64,000 nucleotides of DNA, from assembly GCF_003073045.1 (NCBI RefSeq), contig NC_037596.1, positions 9,631,553-9,695,552 of the forward strand, written 5' to 3'. Shown piece after piece: positions 14,712 to 27,306 of the stretch. Source of the DNA: Pomacea canaliculata. Taxonomy: Eukaryota; Mollusca; Gastropoda; Architaenioglossa; Ampullariidae. Each line of letters begins with the position of its first letter. Positions within the stretch are counted from its first letter, which is position 1. Made by a program: the position numbers and the translations under genes. The notes under the pieces were generated by a model, which had not been told where the DNA came from, searched no databases, and saw only the letters and a program-made list of their open reading frames with translations.

Positions 14712-15797
14712 TCAGATATTTCTCGATCCTCTTACTGATTTAAATAAACATTTTTACACTGTATTTTTTTTCTCACTATAAATTTTACTATGAGTCATAA
14801 ATCTGTGTGCATCTTAGATGCGGCAGGTCGGGCTTTATTTATGCTTCTACACACTTTCCTTCCTCTATCAGGATACCTTTACCTCGTCCTACCTCCGATT
14901 TCTCGTGTTGTAGGAAACGAGAGTCAACTAAGGTAGTCCGAAAGTAGTCGACATTTGTTAAAACCACAATAAAACATGGTGAATAGGATCGGGTCAAGTC
15001 TACCGCTTATTATGCTTGCATTTCTTCAATATAAATATTATGTAAAACGAAAGTAGTCAAACAGTTAAGAAGCAGACTCCCGTGATGCACCTTCACCGGA
15101 TAAACATTTGTCAGTCCGAACATTACAGTATTCTGCAATAAAGCAAACGACGTCTTAACACAGTAATTAACTTTAGGTAGATCATGGTGATTGTATTCTG
15201 ACATTTACCTATTATTTTGTTTATGTGATTTTCATATTTTTTCTCATCTAAAGTCGTTTGACAGGACGATTCTGTATGGCGGTCTTAGAATATTTACTAA
15301 TGCACGTTGATTTGACTTGCTTTCAGTAGTTTATTATACGTGTTTGTTTTAGTATATTATATAGGACACTGAACAAGTGTGTCATCTCAGTCCTATTGAC
15401 AAGGCGACTGCTAGACGAAGACAAGTTTAAGGTTTGAAGCAAGGAATTAACCTCTAAAGTTAACCTTTAGCCCGTGATTTACTGCTACGCATCATGTTGT
15501 TTATAGACGCAAACGAAATGTGTAATCTATGTTGTTATGCTCATCCTTTGACTAATGCGATCTGACAGAAAAAGAAACCCATGTTGCTATCGTCACATCA
15601 AAATGTCTTCTGACTCTCACAGTCACCGAATTTTTGACGAAGATAAGTTTTGCTAATAACTTTGTAATCAAACTGCCATCTGCCTAAGAATCGTCCCTCG
15701 TGTGGTTGTACAGTCGTTCATCGTAGACCTCAGTGCACACGACTGGTAGTCCTGGTGAGAACTGTTGCAAACATCTCGGCGCTTGTCGAAGTTAAAT

Positions 15798-15897
15798 NNN
15801 NNNNNNNNNNNNNNNNNNNNNNNNNNNNNNNNNNNNNNNNNNNNNNNNNNNNNNNNNNNNNNNNNNNNNNNNNNNNNNNNNNNNNNNNNNNNNNNNN
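15798..15897. other. Assembly gap of exactly 100 N
   Basis: One hundred consecutive N, a common placeholder for a gap of unknown size. The true distance between the two sides, and even their adjacency, cannot be judged from the sequence. Any missing 3' exon of the G1 gene (which runs toward this gap on the minus strand) could lie in or beyond it. Confidence 0.97.
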
Positions 15898-16361
15898 TCA
15901 AACTTTATGCTAAAATATTGATATGACGTTTGAATAACGGAGTCGTGTTGGTATTTCAGCGTAACTAGTTGTTCATCCAGACGTTCGTAGTTGATGAAGA
16001 CTCGAGCATATAATATATGATACTTTAAATAATTATTTGCCCTCAATATTCATGCTGTCAAAATATATGCTCCAAGAAAAATGTATGTTTCTTTGCCGCG
16101 AATATAAGTGAGCAAATACAAGTGACTATCCTTTTATTAAAAAATTAGACAGGATAGACCAAATATAAAAATATCTCGCCTAGTCCGAGTAAGTCTTAAG
16201 TTGACCGTCTCCTCCCTGATGTACTATAAGACACATGGTCGTCTACAGTACACACAATAAAAGGACTTCCAGCACATGACAATGTTTTAGGTTTCTTAGA
16301 TGTGAGACAAGATATGCAAAATAAAACTAAAGAGCTGTCATGACAAAATAACTATTCTAAC

Positions 16362-17860
16362 TTCATAGTTCAGTCGAAACAGCTGACACTTGCAATTTCT
16401 CCTGGACGAGTAAGCACTGCCTATGACACTTGACACACTTAACAGACCAAGAAACAATGTTTGCGACACATGACACGTCCTGTGAAGGAACTGTTGAGTG
16501 AGAGAATAGAACAAACATTTCCAGTGGTAAATAAGTGTTTTAATTGTGCTAATGTATGGTGCAAATAGTAGAGAAGACATGAACCCTTAAGGAGAGACGC
16601 AACGACAGTGTCAGAGAAAGGAATCGGCGTCTGATGGGGTTTGCGAGAGATTTAACGTGACATTTTATATTTGTTTTTATGAATGCAATTTATGGCTCTA
16701 AGAAAGTGATTGATAATGTTATGTAGGCGACTTTATTTCTGTAAGACATAAATTATCAAGTGTTCCTGTACGTTTCTAAAAAAAATAACGCAATAAATAC
16801 AAATACCATTTATAGGTCAAACTTCAGAACTTGAATTACATATTTTAGTTTTGAAAGATAACGATGATTAACATCGATGTGTAACTGTTTTATGCTCTGT
16901 AGAGTTTAAAGCAAAACTATCGGAATAAATTAAAACAGTTCAATATCATCAACGATAATAATAACAACAATAATAACTCACCGATGTAGCTGAGCCCACA
17001 GAAGGACATTTCTTCATTTGAAAAACACAACACGGTTTTGTTTACATACTTCTCGTTGTCATATATCTCTGTGTTGTTGACAGCATCAATGCTCAGGTAT
17101 GTTAAATTAGGGTCAATAAAAGCTGTCTGAAATGTTTTTCTTGAAACTCCGTTTGCGTCGCAATTGTTTCTGTAACATATTGCTTCAAACCAGTACGGTC
17201 TACAAAACATGCACGGGCATTGTGATATTTCCCAGTAGATTTTTCCTTCAGCCTCACAGGTGAAATTAGTGATTTCTCCAGCTGCTATTTCTTGAAGGCC
17301 GTCACTTCCACATGGTGACATTTTTAAACCTGTAAAATGTGTACAATAGACAGAAATACATATACTATACAATAACAATGAGCCAGCCTACGAAACAATT
17401 TCGAAAAAAACAATTTATCTACACGAAAAGCCTGTGTGTAGAAATAAACTTAAGGGAAGAAAATACATTGGGAACAAGTATGAGGCGTCAGTGCAGCCAC
17501 ATTTTCAGTCGTGTGTTGTCGAGTGCTGCTGGCAAACTAAGACCATGACAAAGGTACACAGAGCAGAACAAATACACAACTCTATACGTTAACCTCTATC
17601 AGCACCTAATGTAAGGAAAATGTAAATTATTCGAACTATTTATGCATGTGTTACAATGAGTCAAAAAACGTAAATACTTCTTTTGGTTGAAGAGTGGGAA
17701 CTGAGTAAATGAGATATAAATATAAGTAATGGGTTAGGAACGGACACGCGAGCATTAAAATGAACTTGACTACCTTACCTCTGACGATGGGCAGGTATAA
17801 AAGAGGAAAGGCACCTGTAGCCCACAATAACCACATGGTACATCGTTCTCCTGTTTTCAT
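16362..17860 (-). pseudogene. G1: secreted Ig-like family member, incomplete, exon 3 out of frame
   Basis: Exon 1 (17860-17779) encodes a signal peptide with a WLLWATGAFPLLYL core and ends in phase 1 at a GTAAGG donor. Exon 2 (17329-16982, 348 nt, the same length as in gene A) starts after TTTTACAG and ends in phase 1 at GTGAGT. It carries a cysteine-rich Ig-like module (SPC, FTC, a tryptophan in IYW, VLCF) and four N-glycosylation sequons. Exon 3 (16490-16362) begins VPSQDVSC, like the G3 exon 3 start FPSENVSC, but is 129 nt where G3 has 128. A one-base difference about a third of the way in throws the conserved remainder (VIGSAYSSR in the shifted frame, VIGSVFSSR in G3) out of frame. No exon 4 was found before the gap. 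It may be a pseudogene, a truncated protein or a base-call error. Confidence 0.6.
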
Positions 17861-18201
17861 GATAGTTCAGTTTGAAGATTTATTATTCGGGCTATGGACA
17901 TGAATAGCTGCCGAACAGCCACCTTCAGAGTTGTTTTTTGACTTGCCTTGGATGTACACTTGTCAGGTTTCTCATTGCATGGAATTACTAGAAACTGCAA
18001 AATATAGAGAAGTTCTGATTTCCTGAAATTTCTTGTTCATTAGTTAATTCTTAATCCTAGGCAAGACTGACTAGTTCATTCCTTCTGGAATATACAGCTA
18101 AGAACTTTTGAACGTATAATTATCAACCGTGAGAGAAGTTATTTTCATGTATGTGTTGACAGTAACGTCTGCATTTTTTCTTTGTCAGAAAATTATCAGT
18201 A

Positions 18202-19101
18202 CAGTGATACCTCGGTTCTCGAACATAATTCGTTCCGGAAGACGTCGAAAACCAAATTGTTCCGAAACCGAAGCAATGAAACCCATAAGAAATAGATGGA
18301 AACTGGAATTAATTCGTTCCCAAGCCCCAGAAAAATGCTAATTACTGGCCTAATTTGTATCAATAATATGTAGAAAAACAACGAGTCTCACAAAAAATAA
18401 GGAAATAAAGTGTATTTATACTAAAACAAAACAAAAAACAAACAAAAAACATGTACAGTACAGTAAATTGTGTTTCATTTACATGTACCTGTACCAAACT
18501 TTTATGGCAGTGAGGGAATGAATGTGGAGGGAGGAGTGAAGCGGGATGGTATTTGTTTGAAACAAAAAGGGGAGGTCCTCTTCAATAAAAACAGAGGGTA
18601 ACATGCTCTTCGACGGTGTTTCTGTTTCTCTGTATCTTTTGCTGAGGAGAATCAGAAATCTTGCTCTGCAGTTGCTTGGTCTGATTTCTTTACTTGGAAA
18701 AATTGATCAACTTGTTTGCTGTTTTTTTCTCCTTTGCAAAATTATTGCGGAAAGTGGACGTAACATTGTCATTAAAAATGTTAACTGTTTCTACTTGCAC
18801 CACTTTATCAGGGTTGATGTTATTCAAAACAAAATTTGCGGATTATTCTGCCCTTGATTTTGACACACATTTCATGACTCTCTCCACAAAAACGTGACTC
18901 TCTCTCTCTGCACTCACACTGATGACGCAAGCAATGCGCTGGGCCCAATGAACGACATCGGTTCGCTCATCTCGGCCGTTCGGGATGTATCGAGTTCCAA
19001 AATATTGTTCGAATTCCAAGACAAGATTAATTTTCTCGAATTTCCTGGTCGAATACCGATTTGGTCGAAAGTCAAGGCGTTCGAGAACCGAGGTATCACT
19101 G
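18202..19101 (-). mobile_element. Tigger-like (pogo/Tc1-mariner superfamily) DNA transposon remnant, 900 bp
   Basis: Terminal inverted repeats begin CAGTGATACCTCGGTTCTCG at both ends, and the element is flanked by TA target duplications (18200-18201 and 19102-19103). The interior, read on the minus strand, gives degenerate pieces with words such as NINPDKVVQVETVNIF, which resemble the C-terminal end of Tigger transposases. The catalytic domain is missing or unrecognisable, so this is non-autonomous. It is a relative of, but clearly distinct from, the 905-bp pair at 40651 and 44230. Confidence 0.85.
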
Positions 19102-19103
19102 TA

Positions 19104-22100
19104 CTTTATTTAATTTTATGTGGTTACCAAACAAATGTTTAACCATGAACATGGTGACATGACAATCAGCAAGACGATCCCCATGAGTTAGTGGAACGTG
19201 TCATATTCTTGAGCTCATCACAACCCAGGAGGACGCTATTAATTTTTTTCTCTCACCTGTAAATTTTAAAGCAACCAGCAAAATGACTTCTGATAGCAAA
19301 GTTTATTGCTTATAAGCTCAAGGAAATAATTTTTAAACAACTCAACGACAGCACACACACACACACAACATATATACACACACTAATGGAAAGCTTTCAG
19401 TTGTAAAAGATGGCAAAAAGAAGGAAAAATGACTTTTATTTATTAAATACAAAAACGCAGCAACATCTAATGAGCAATGTCATTTCAACAACATGATTAT
19501 TGATTTGATATCATATTTACAAAGGTAAGAAAAGTTGTAGTCAAGACTTCAAACTTCTCTTGTTGGTGAACCTCGCATAGACAACTTAAATGTACACTTA
19601 TTTACATTTTGTGATCAAACAAAAAAGCAGCAAGTCGTGGTTATAAAATCACAAGAACAAAACAACAACACCACAACATACTGACAACGTATTGTGGCAG
19701 ATCTCATATAAATTGTCTCCGGAAGCAGGTAATGTCTATATCAGAGTCACTCTCAGGTTTCAGTAATTTTCAGCAAAGGAGTAACCTTGTGTAATAAGAA
19801 GTTGCATATCCATGCTTTGAGCTTCTCAGTGTTTTCACAAATCGATTGGATGTTAGATAACAAAATAGATAAAAGAGGTTGATTAAAGGGAGGTAATTTA
19901 TTTACACAACATACAAAGGTCAGACAGGTATCTACTAAATTATGGATTCTCTCTTGGGTATAAAAACACAGTATTGCCAAGCTACAGTTACAGTTTCCAA
20001 GACAACAAAAAAGAAATAAGCTAGTTTATACTATAAAGTGTCAACAACAACCACCGCCACCACAACACTTTGTCTGTGAACACATAATGTCACACAGACA
20101 CATTTCCCATTATCTTAAAATTAACACTTGCTCATCTCTGTCATTCATAACACAGTAAAGCTCTACTGGAGATATTGAGTCTTGGTTCACACTCTAGCAC
20201 CTTTCCCCTTCAATATCAATTCACTGTAGAGAATTGTAAAAAAATTAAAAATCCTATTTTCTGTACAATAATCACATCAATGTAACATTTCCTCTACAAC
20301 CATGCATAGCAAAAGCACATTTGAACAAATTTTCAGTTGGGATGGACTCAAAAAGACTGGTTAAAAATGAAAAGAATCCGGGGTTTGTGCAAGTCCCACG
20401 GTCCAACTTTCTGAAAGACAAAAGAAAGGATGAGGGAACTGATATCTTTTTGTATCTCCCGATGTCTTCTTTCGTTACCGGAATTCGTTTTGATGTGTGC
20501 TTTGGTCGTTCTTGCCGCTGGATGTGATGTCTTCTTACTTCTCAGTGGCAGATTCTTATGACCAGGAGACATCGTTGTTTAGGAAAACAAACTGATAAAG
20601 TTTCATGGCAGGATCAAGACAATTCCTAAAGAAAAAGCCACATTTTCTAAGGTTGATCCTTTGACTAGAACGTCAGGAGGAGCAACTAACGGTTAATAAC
20701 CTTAATCACAATTAACGTGCACTGCTTGCTGAGTTGCCTCCCCTCACACTGAACATGATACTTAACACAACAAAATAGACTTAAGCTTACTGCAAAAATT
20801 GATATGTGCTTTCCATGGAATCAAATATAAAATGATTAAATAGTAACATGGTAATTGAGCAAATATATTAATACTTTTTTTCAAAATATTGATCTTTTAC
20901 AGGAATAAATTTATTCGTGTTTGGTTTTTCTAAAAACTTTCTTCTCTCTCATAATCACTAACCATTATACAGTGATAATCCTTACTGCCATGAAGTTTTA
21001 CAGTGCAGAATAATACTTTTCACTAGATGTGACTAAAATTCTTTGTATAAAGTAATAAATAACTTGTTTAAGGTTTCAAACTTAGGAAATATAAGTTTTA
21101 ACTAACTTTTCTCGTTTAATACTTTTTAAAAGTCACATGGCCAGCAGAGACATCTTGAAGACTAGAATAAATGCAAAAAAAAACCTGAATCAGCTCTGGG
21201 AAAACCAATGTCATGCCATCAATCATCTTAAAACTTGGGTTTGCAGCTATAATGCCCTAAGAACTCAAATACTTTCCCGCAAAAGCATCGTGTGTATGTG
21301 GATCATAATGATCATAATAAAACCAAGAGTTGTCTCTCTTTTAAGAAGGGCCTTAATTAAGTATTTACTAGGACAAAAGTTCAGAACTATAATGACTGCA
21401 TGAACTTATCATATTCAATGTTCATTTCTTAATATTTAAGATGCATACTCCAATCTTCATTGTTTTTTCCCAAATTCAGATGCTTGAAAAACAGCCACCC
21501 TAAGATCAAAAAGACAGTCAGTAGCATTAACCCTGAAATACACTGATTATTAAATGAAACACTATTTCATCTAGCTGTGGAACGAGGTGGGAAAACTTTG
21601 ATTAATTAATTAAGAAATGTTTAATGCCATTATATTAATGCCATATAGCACCAGTGAAGTACAGCGATAAAGTAAGGCACGTCTGTGCGAATATTTAGTT
21701 CATTGATAGTTCGTTAGATGTCAACGTGTCTAATGTCCTGTGAGTGGAATAGAATTCCCAAATAATAACTACTGTAATCCTAACACTCTAACCTTGTGTC
21801 AACCAAAGTCAAGTGAGGAGTCTTGGCTAGGAAGACCTAGAAATACTGTATAAAACATTATCTGAGTAAAACGTTCAGTAATGTCAACTTCAACAGTAGA
21901 TACAAAATGTTTAACGATATGTAAAATGAATGCCATGAATGGCTGAGATTTACCGACATCAGCAACTTTTAAATAGTGTTATAACGGGACAACACAGACT
22001 AGCATATGCTCCTATATATACAGAGGTTTGTAGACAATAAGATTATTAATAATTATAAATATTAATTAGAACACTGTGGTATGCTTAGTTTTTGTGAGGA

Positions 22101-22782
22101 GACGAAGGATTGGCGGATGGGATGAGAGCCCGGGTGGAGCTGAATTTCTTAAATCGGTGTAAATATTACATTAGTGTGTTTACGAAGGTTGATAGAGAAA
22201 AGTTAGAAGTACAGTGGAGAATCGAACACCTGCTCGAGAGCCGATATCATCAGCACTAGCAACGATGAAATAATGAGGGCTCATGTAGCCAAATTCATTA
22301 AAACCCGCAAATTTAAATTGGATATCTAGGGGTTTCAATATCATTAGAACTGATGTTCTGTATCAATAGACTTTACCTGGAGTATTGATCAAGCTGTGTT
22401 ATAATGTTCTTGTCCTCATAAATGCAACGATAGGTCATAAACTTTATAAATTATTACATTGACAGAAAAATAGGCATGACAACAATCTAAGCACTATATA
22501 ATTTTGGTTGTGGATGGGCTTTATACAAACAATTAATTAATGATTTCTTACCTACCATAAACTATTTCCAGATTAAAAAATGCCCTATTTTCTATATACA
22601 TAATAGTTTGTGTGAATGGTTTTCCTAGAGATTCATTTTTTCAAGGACAATTTAGGGTAAAAAACTGACTGCACAGAGTTAAGAAGTACCTTTTTGAGCA
22701 CAAAATTTACATATGCTGTGTTTAGTAGGTGGTACGTATTCCAATGTTGTAAAGGAAGTATTAGGACAACAAGTAGACTTCA
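19104..22782. other. No gene recognised between G1 and G2
   Basis: About 3.7 kb of AT-rich DNA. It contains a short CA-rich repeat (about 19354-19382) but no open frame with a domain or good splice borders. It probably includes the 3' untranslated region of G2 (minus strand), but no clear poly(A) signal was identified. Confidence 0.5.
19354..19382 (+). repeat. (CA)n-type microsatellite
   Basis: A short interrupted CA repeat with an ATATATA interruption. Confidence 0.8.
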
Positions 22783-25700
22783 TTAACTATGAAGTTCTGG
22801 TTTGTGTTTGTCATCATTCATTTCATCTGGTGGTTGAAGCATTTTGCAGAGTTCCTTTTCTTTCAATTCCATATCGGATCTGAAAAAGGCATAAACATAT
22901 ATGATTAACTCACCTTAAATGAAGTAACTTATCATGTCTAATCAAACCAAATATATAAAAACTGAAAAACGTACGTATGCCTCGTTAAGAGTTCTAGTGA
23001 GAGATGGTCTTCACATATGTGTGTGGTAGGAAATAGTATTATACAGAATGTCTCTAGGCATTACCAAGCAGAAGAGAGCACACATATTGTGATCACAAAC
23101 AAATCATGATGATGCAAAGCCAAAAAAAATTAAAAACTGTAGTAATAATAATTGAAAATATATCATATGCATTAGAGAATGCATATCTCTAACAGACTTA
23201 CTGGTCTTTATAAAAAAAAAAAAAACAGCAAAAAGAAATCTTGGTGGAATACACATTCAATACCCAAGGCTAATTTTAACAGATGCAACAATAAATGAAT
23301 AAATAAATAATAAAGAAAGAAAGAAAATAAAAAGAAAAAGACTGAAATACTTCCAGGTTAGTTAAACGGTACCCAGCTCCATACCCCACTCTAATCTGTT
23401 CTATTTGGCCCGTACCCGTTACATCAGACTGGATAGTAGATGTGATGCCACCTATCGCTGTCAGGTGCACTTACAGTTACACTAGGTTCTGTTCTTTTTC
23501 TATACAATTTCTTTCTTTTACCAGAACGAAAAAAGGGAAAAAAGCAATACAGAATAAAAGAAGTGGATGCCGAGAGAACAAGAGAGGAGGGGAGGATAAA
23601 TAAGCTAGAGATGGAGAAATACAAAGCTATAAAGCGAAGAAAGACAAAGTAATAAATTATACATACCTATTAATTTTTATGGAAGCTGCAACAAAAAAAA
23701 AAACCATGGAAAATTTTGAAAGTAAATTGGTGATCACTTTTTTCACCTACTTGCTTTTTCTATCCTTAATTTTTTATGCAATTTTTTCCAACCCAATGGA
23801 AAGTAGAATTAACTTGCAACTTCTTCAACTCATGAAAGTTCCTAGATTTTACAATCAGTCACTAAAATGCAAATTGACTGGCTGAATGAGGTACATGTAA
23901 TAGGAAAAAATATTAGGCTATTTACTTCAAAGAAAATGTATTGTTGATAGCCTTAAGGCAAACGACAACCATTTATTAGCTGGTCTAGGAGTACTCAGTA
24001 AAGCTAATGAATGCCTTCCAAACTCTGATTATAGAAAAAAGTACTCTGAAAATCAGTTTTTAGCTTCATAGTACCATCATAAACATTAATGTTATAAATA
24101 CCTCTAAGGAATATCGACGTATATATATATATATACACATTATTTTGACTTGAAAAACTATGCTTACACCGACGATTGCGACGATGCCTGAAGAATAATG
24201 CAATGACTATTATCAATATTATCAGAACTACAGCTGTTGAAATGATTCCTCCAATCATAGCTGGACTAGCTGGCTGATCACTGTCATGAATTTCGACTTT
24301 CCGATGATCTGAAAACAATTGAAAACTTGAAAGTTATTTGAAAATAACTGTATTTGGCAATCTAGCTTTCTTGAATATGCCTTCCATCCTTCCTTGGTTT
24401 TTTAATAGGATTTTTGTTTGTTTTTGTTTGTTTGTTTCATTCTTTCTTTCACACTTACGAGCGCATGTCCCATTCTCTTACACACACACATATGCAAACC
24501 CAGATACAACAAACAAAAGCTCACCTTCTTTACTGAGTTCCTCAATAACAGTTGTAGTGTTAAATTTCTTGGTATCAGTAGTTATCTGATTATCAGCTGA
24601 AAATAGCAGAGATGGTGTTATTTTAAACTATCTGGTTTCTTTATCATTTTTTTTTTCAAGTTTATGCACATTCACACATATGCAGCAAAATATTTGTTCC
24701 TTAACTCTGCCATGCTTCACATAAAAGTTGATACAGAATTCTTGGAAAAGAATAAGTTTGTATTATCCATAAGACAGCTGTAGTACATTATCATTGTTCA
24801 TCTTTTTGAAAAGAGTGTGCTTTAAATAGATTTTGTTTAATATATATAATGACATAAACATTTATTTTATACATAGATATGAAATAATAAATAAAAAAAT
24901 CATTAGTTAGAAAGTGTATCCTTCCAGGACAATAAATGCTAATTGTCACGCACTAAAAACCATAATTTATGATGAATAAAAAATGTATAATAAATAAAAA
25001 CGTATGATGATGGAAATAACATTAAACTGTTTAAAGAATTTTGCAAAAGTGTATAATTTAGAAAAGTGTGAGTAATTTAAATGTCGTTGCAACAATTCCA
25101 TGTCTTTTTCATTATGATGAATTATTTCTATGTGGTCTGCCTGCTCTCATTTATTCAAATTATGTGTGTGTGGGTGAGTGTGTTCGTGCTCGCAGAAACA
25201 GATCAGCAGAGCTTACTGATTTACCTACCAAAACGCATAATTCTGCAGCTCTCGTTAACACGTGTATTTAAGGGCTTTTCTGGTAAAATGCAGGTTTTAC
25301 ATTCAAGATGTCCTCTCTGATCACGTGTGCTGTTGGCCAGGTAGGAAAAGCTGAAGGTGATGATGTCGCCTTCAATGTTGCTACACCAGCAGCTACCTGG
25401 GCTGTGCTGGGCTTCAGACATGCATGGCTGTCTTGGGTCATAGTTGATTATACATAGCGCCCTTGTTTGTAAATAAATGGTTCTCTCAAATCTGACTGAG
25501 GAGGACAGTGAGAGGCATTTGGCTTCACTGACAGCAGTTCTGTTTACTCTGCATGTGACAATATTTTCTCCATTTTTAAATCTGTGTGGACATTGGAAAT
25601 CAATGCCAAGAGACCAAGCTGTAACAATAAAAATAATTACATTCTAGTTAGGTTATAGGATTATCAATTAAACAAAAAATAATGGAGCGTGCACGGGAGC

Positions 25701-26542
25701 ACACACACATACAAGCGCAAACACATATCGGAATTTTCCGAAAATATCACAGGTGGCGTGATCACGCTACATTATTTTTAATTATCGGAATTTCCCGAAA
25801 ATGTCACCTGTGGGGTGAGCGAAATTTGAACTCGCGAAAAAGCTTTTATCTAAGGGCAAGTAAGAAAAGCAAAGCATCCTAACAATTTGTAATCATACCT
25901 AGCAAGCTACCTAGATGTGAATGCACTTACAATTTCTTTTTGTATATATAGATATATATTAATATTAATTTATGAACATGGAATCAAGGTAAATACATCA
26001 GGAGCACACTAGCTCACACATACAGTGTCTGTACTAAGTACATTGCTGAGGATGTAGATGAAAATATACTCTTAGCTATTTGACACCACAGTCTAGATTA
26101 TTGCTTAATGAACAGATGCTTTCTGTGGTGTGCTCGCATGAAAAAAATATAATGTTGATGGCTGACATTACATAAAGCGAAAGAAATACAGAAAATGAAT
26201 GATCCCGAGGTTAGCACTTTTCTGTGAAGTGCTAGTAATTTGTGACTTATCTTGGAGGCGAAGTAATTATTTTTTCTTGCACTACGTGATTGTCATTCAA
26301 AACATGTCAAGCATGAAGTTGCTATAAACCTCTTACATATTCATACGCAATTACTAATTACCGGCTTAGCTACATGCTGATTTTTACCGAGGAATAAAAG
26401 AACTACAGCAGTCGAAGCAATAATTTAGTTGGTTACATGCATATTTAATCACTTGAGACTAAAATAAAAGAGAAACCAAACCTTGTTTTGCGAAATAAAA
26501 AGAGAGAAATACGAAGAGATAATTCATCTGTGCTGGCAACAT
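22783..26542 (-). CDS. G2: type I membrane protein with a cysteine-rich Ig-like ectodomain (252 aa)
   Basis: Five exons join in phase: 26542-26482, 25618-25229, 24596-24525, 24308-24170, 22879-22783 (759 nt, 253 codons). Exon 1 is a signal peptide (MNYLFVFLSFYFA). Exon 2 (130 codons) is a cysteine-rich ectodomain beginning IDFQCPHRFKNGENIVTCR, with later LECKTC and three sequons. Exon 3 is a short Thr-rich stalk (FNTTTVIEE). Exon 4 has a transmembrane helix (IGGIISTAVVLIILIIVIAL) followed by basic RHRRNRR. Exon 5 encodes a 32-residue charged tail with no tyrosine. Every border is GT-AG. It presumably binds an extracellular ligand; the tyrosine-free tail argues against direct ITAM/ITIM signalling. 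An extra small tail exon between exons 4 and 5 cannot be excluded. No known gene name is recognised. Confidence 0.8.
25730..25796 (-). promoter_or_regulatory. Pair of kappaB-like motifs in a short direct repeat, intron 1 of G2
   Basis: GGAATTTTCC (25730-25739) and GGAATTTCCC (25787-25796) match the NF-kappaB/Rel consensus GGRNNYYCC. Each sits in a repeat of about 35 bp that includes ATCGGAATTT, CCGAAAAT and GTCACCTGTGG-like words, so the pair arose by local duplication. They lie 110 to 180 bp upstream of exon 2 and could be an intronic enhancer or chance. Confidence 0.35.
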
Positions 26543-27306
26543 GGTGCTGTAGCATGTGGCGTGAATGCCGCGTGATGTTATATAGTCAGGTGAAAATTCC
26601 CATAATGCTACTGGACTAGTGGTGCGATAATACACAAATATCTTCGCTAGTATTGGAATTTCCCGACTGAGTCAATCGTCTGGTGATTGTACAATTTTGT
26701 TATCGACTTTATCAAAGATTGTTAAAATTGTCTATGTGCTTGGTGCGATGATGCGTAAAAATAAACATTTCTCCTGCTGACCAGCAACTATATTGGGACT
26801 ATAGTCTCCTCCATTGAGAGCTAGTCATCTCTTGTGGTGCAATAATTAGGACACAGTGACCAAGAGGCTTGCCCTAGATTTGTCCATGTTGTCCAGGGAA
26901 ACATTTTCTTACAACATTTTTATTTCAGGGCATAGCTGGAGACTTGTATGGCCTCGTAATTAAGATTCCTATCACTTTCTCATTCCAGATTATTTTTCCA
27001 ACCAGCAAAGGCCACAATAACGAAACCTGCATCCTTTCAGTCAGTACCCTCCACCCATTAACTTCTATAGTTGTCATGTCAAGAATATAGAAAGTCTAGT
27101 AGTCTAGTTTCAGTAGCACTGACATCGTTGACAATAAGGATGTGTGAGAGGGAAACTTTTCTGTTTCGTGAGGATGATAAAATGCCAACCGAAACATCTC
27201 ACCGGATGTGAGTGAATTAAGAATATTGTGAATCTTCTAGCATGAAAGTAGAGAAAGAGAGAATTTCATAACTTCACTGACAGCTGTCACATCCCAAGTT
27301 GCAACA
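26543..27306. other. Divergent intergenic spacer between G2 (minus) and G3 (plus)
   Basis: Only 764 bp separate the two start codons, so promoter elements may be shared. The G2-proximal 130 bp holds the clear motifs. No TATA box or kappaB motif was spotted close to the G3 start. Confidence 0.6.
26578..26674 (-). promoter_or_regulatory. Putative inducible promoter of G2: AP-1-like, two kappaB-like sites and TATA
   Basis: Read on the minus strand toward the G2 start codon at 26542, the order is: an AP-1 consensus TGACTCA (26674-26668, palindromic with TGAGTCA), a kappaB site GGGAAATTCC (26664-26655) only 3 bp further on, a second kappaB-like GGGAATTTTC (26601-26592), then TATATAA (26584-26578). 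A transcription start 25-30 bp past the TATA would leave a very short leader before the ATG. The arrangement is typical of Rel- and AP-1-controlled innate-immune promoters; binding is inferred from motif match only. Confidence 0.5.

Noticed and set aside
14464-14781. Phe/Val-rich open frame
   Set aside because: Produced by the TTTTG repeat.
15668-15797. Cysteine-bearing frame next to the N gap
   Set aside because: Both strands give open frames here and the region is cut by the gap; no family match.
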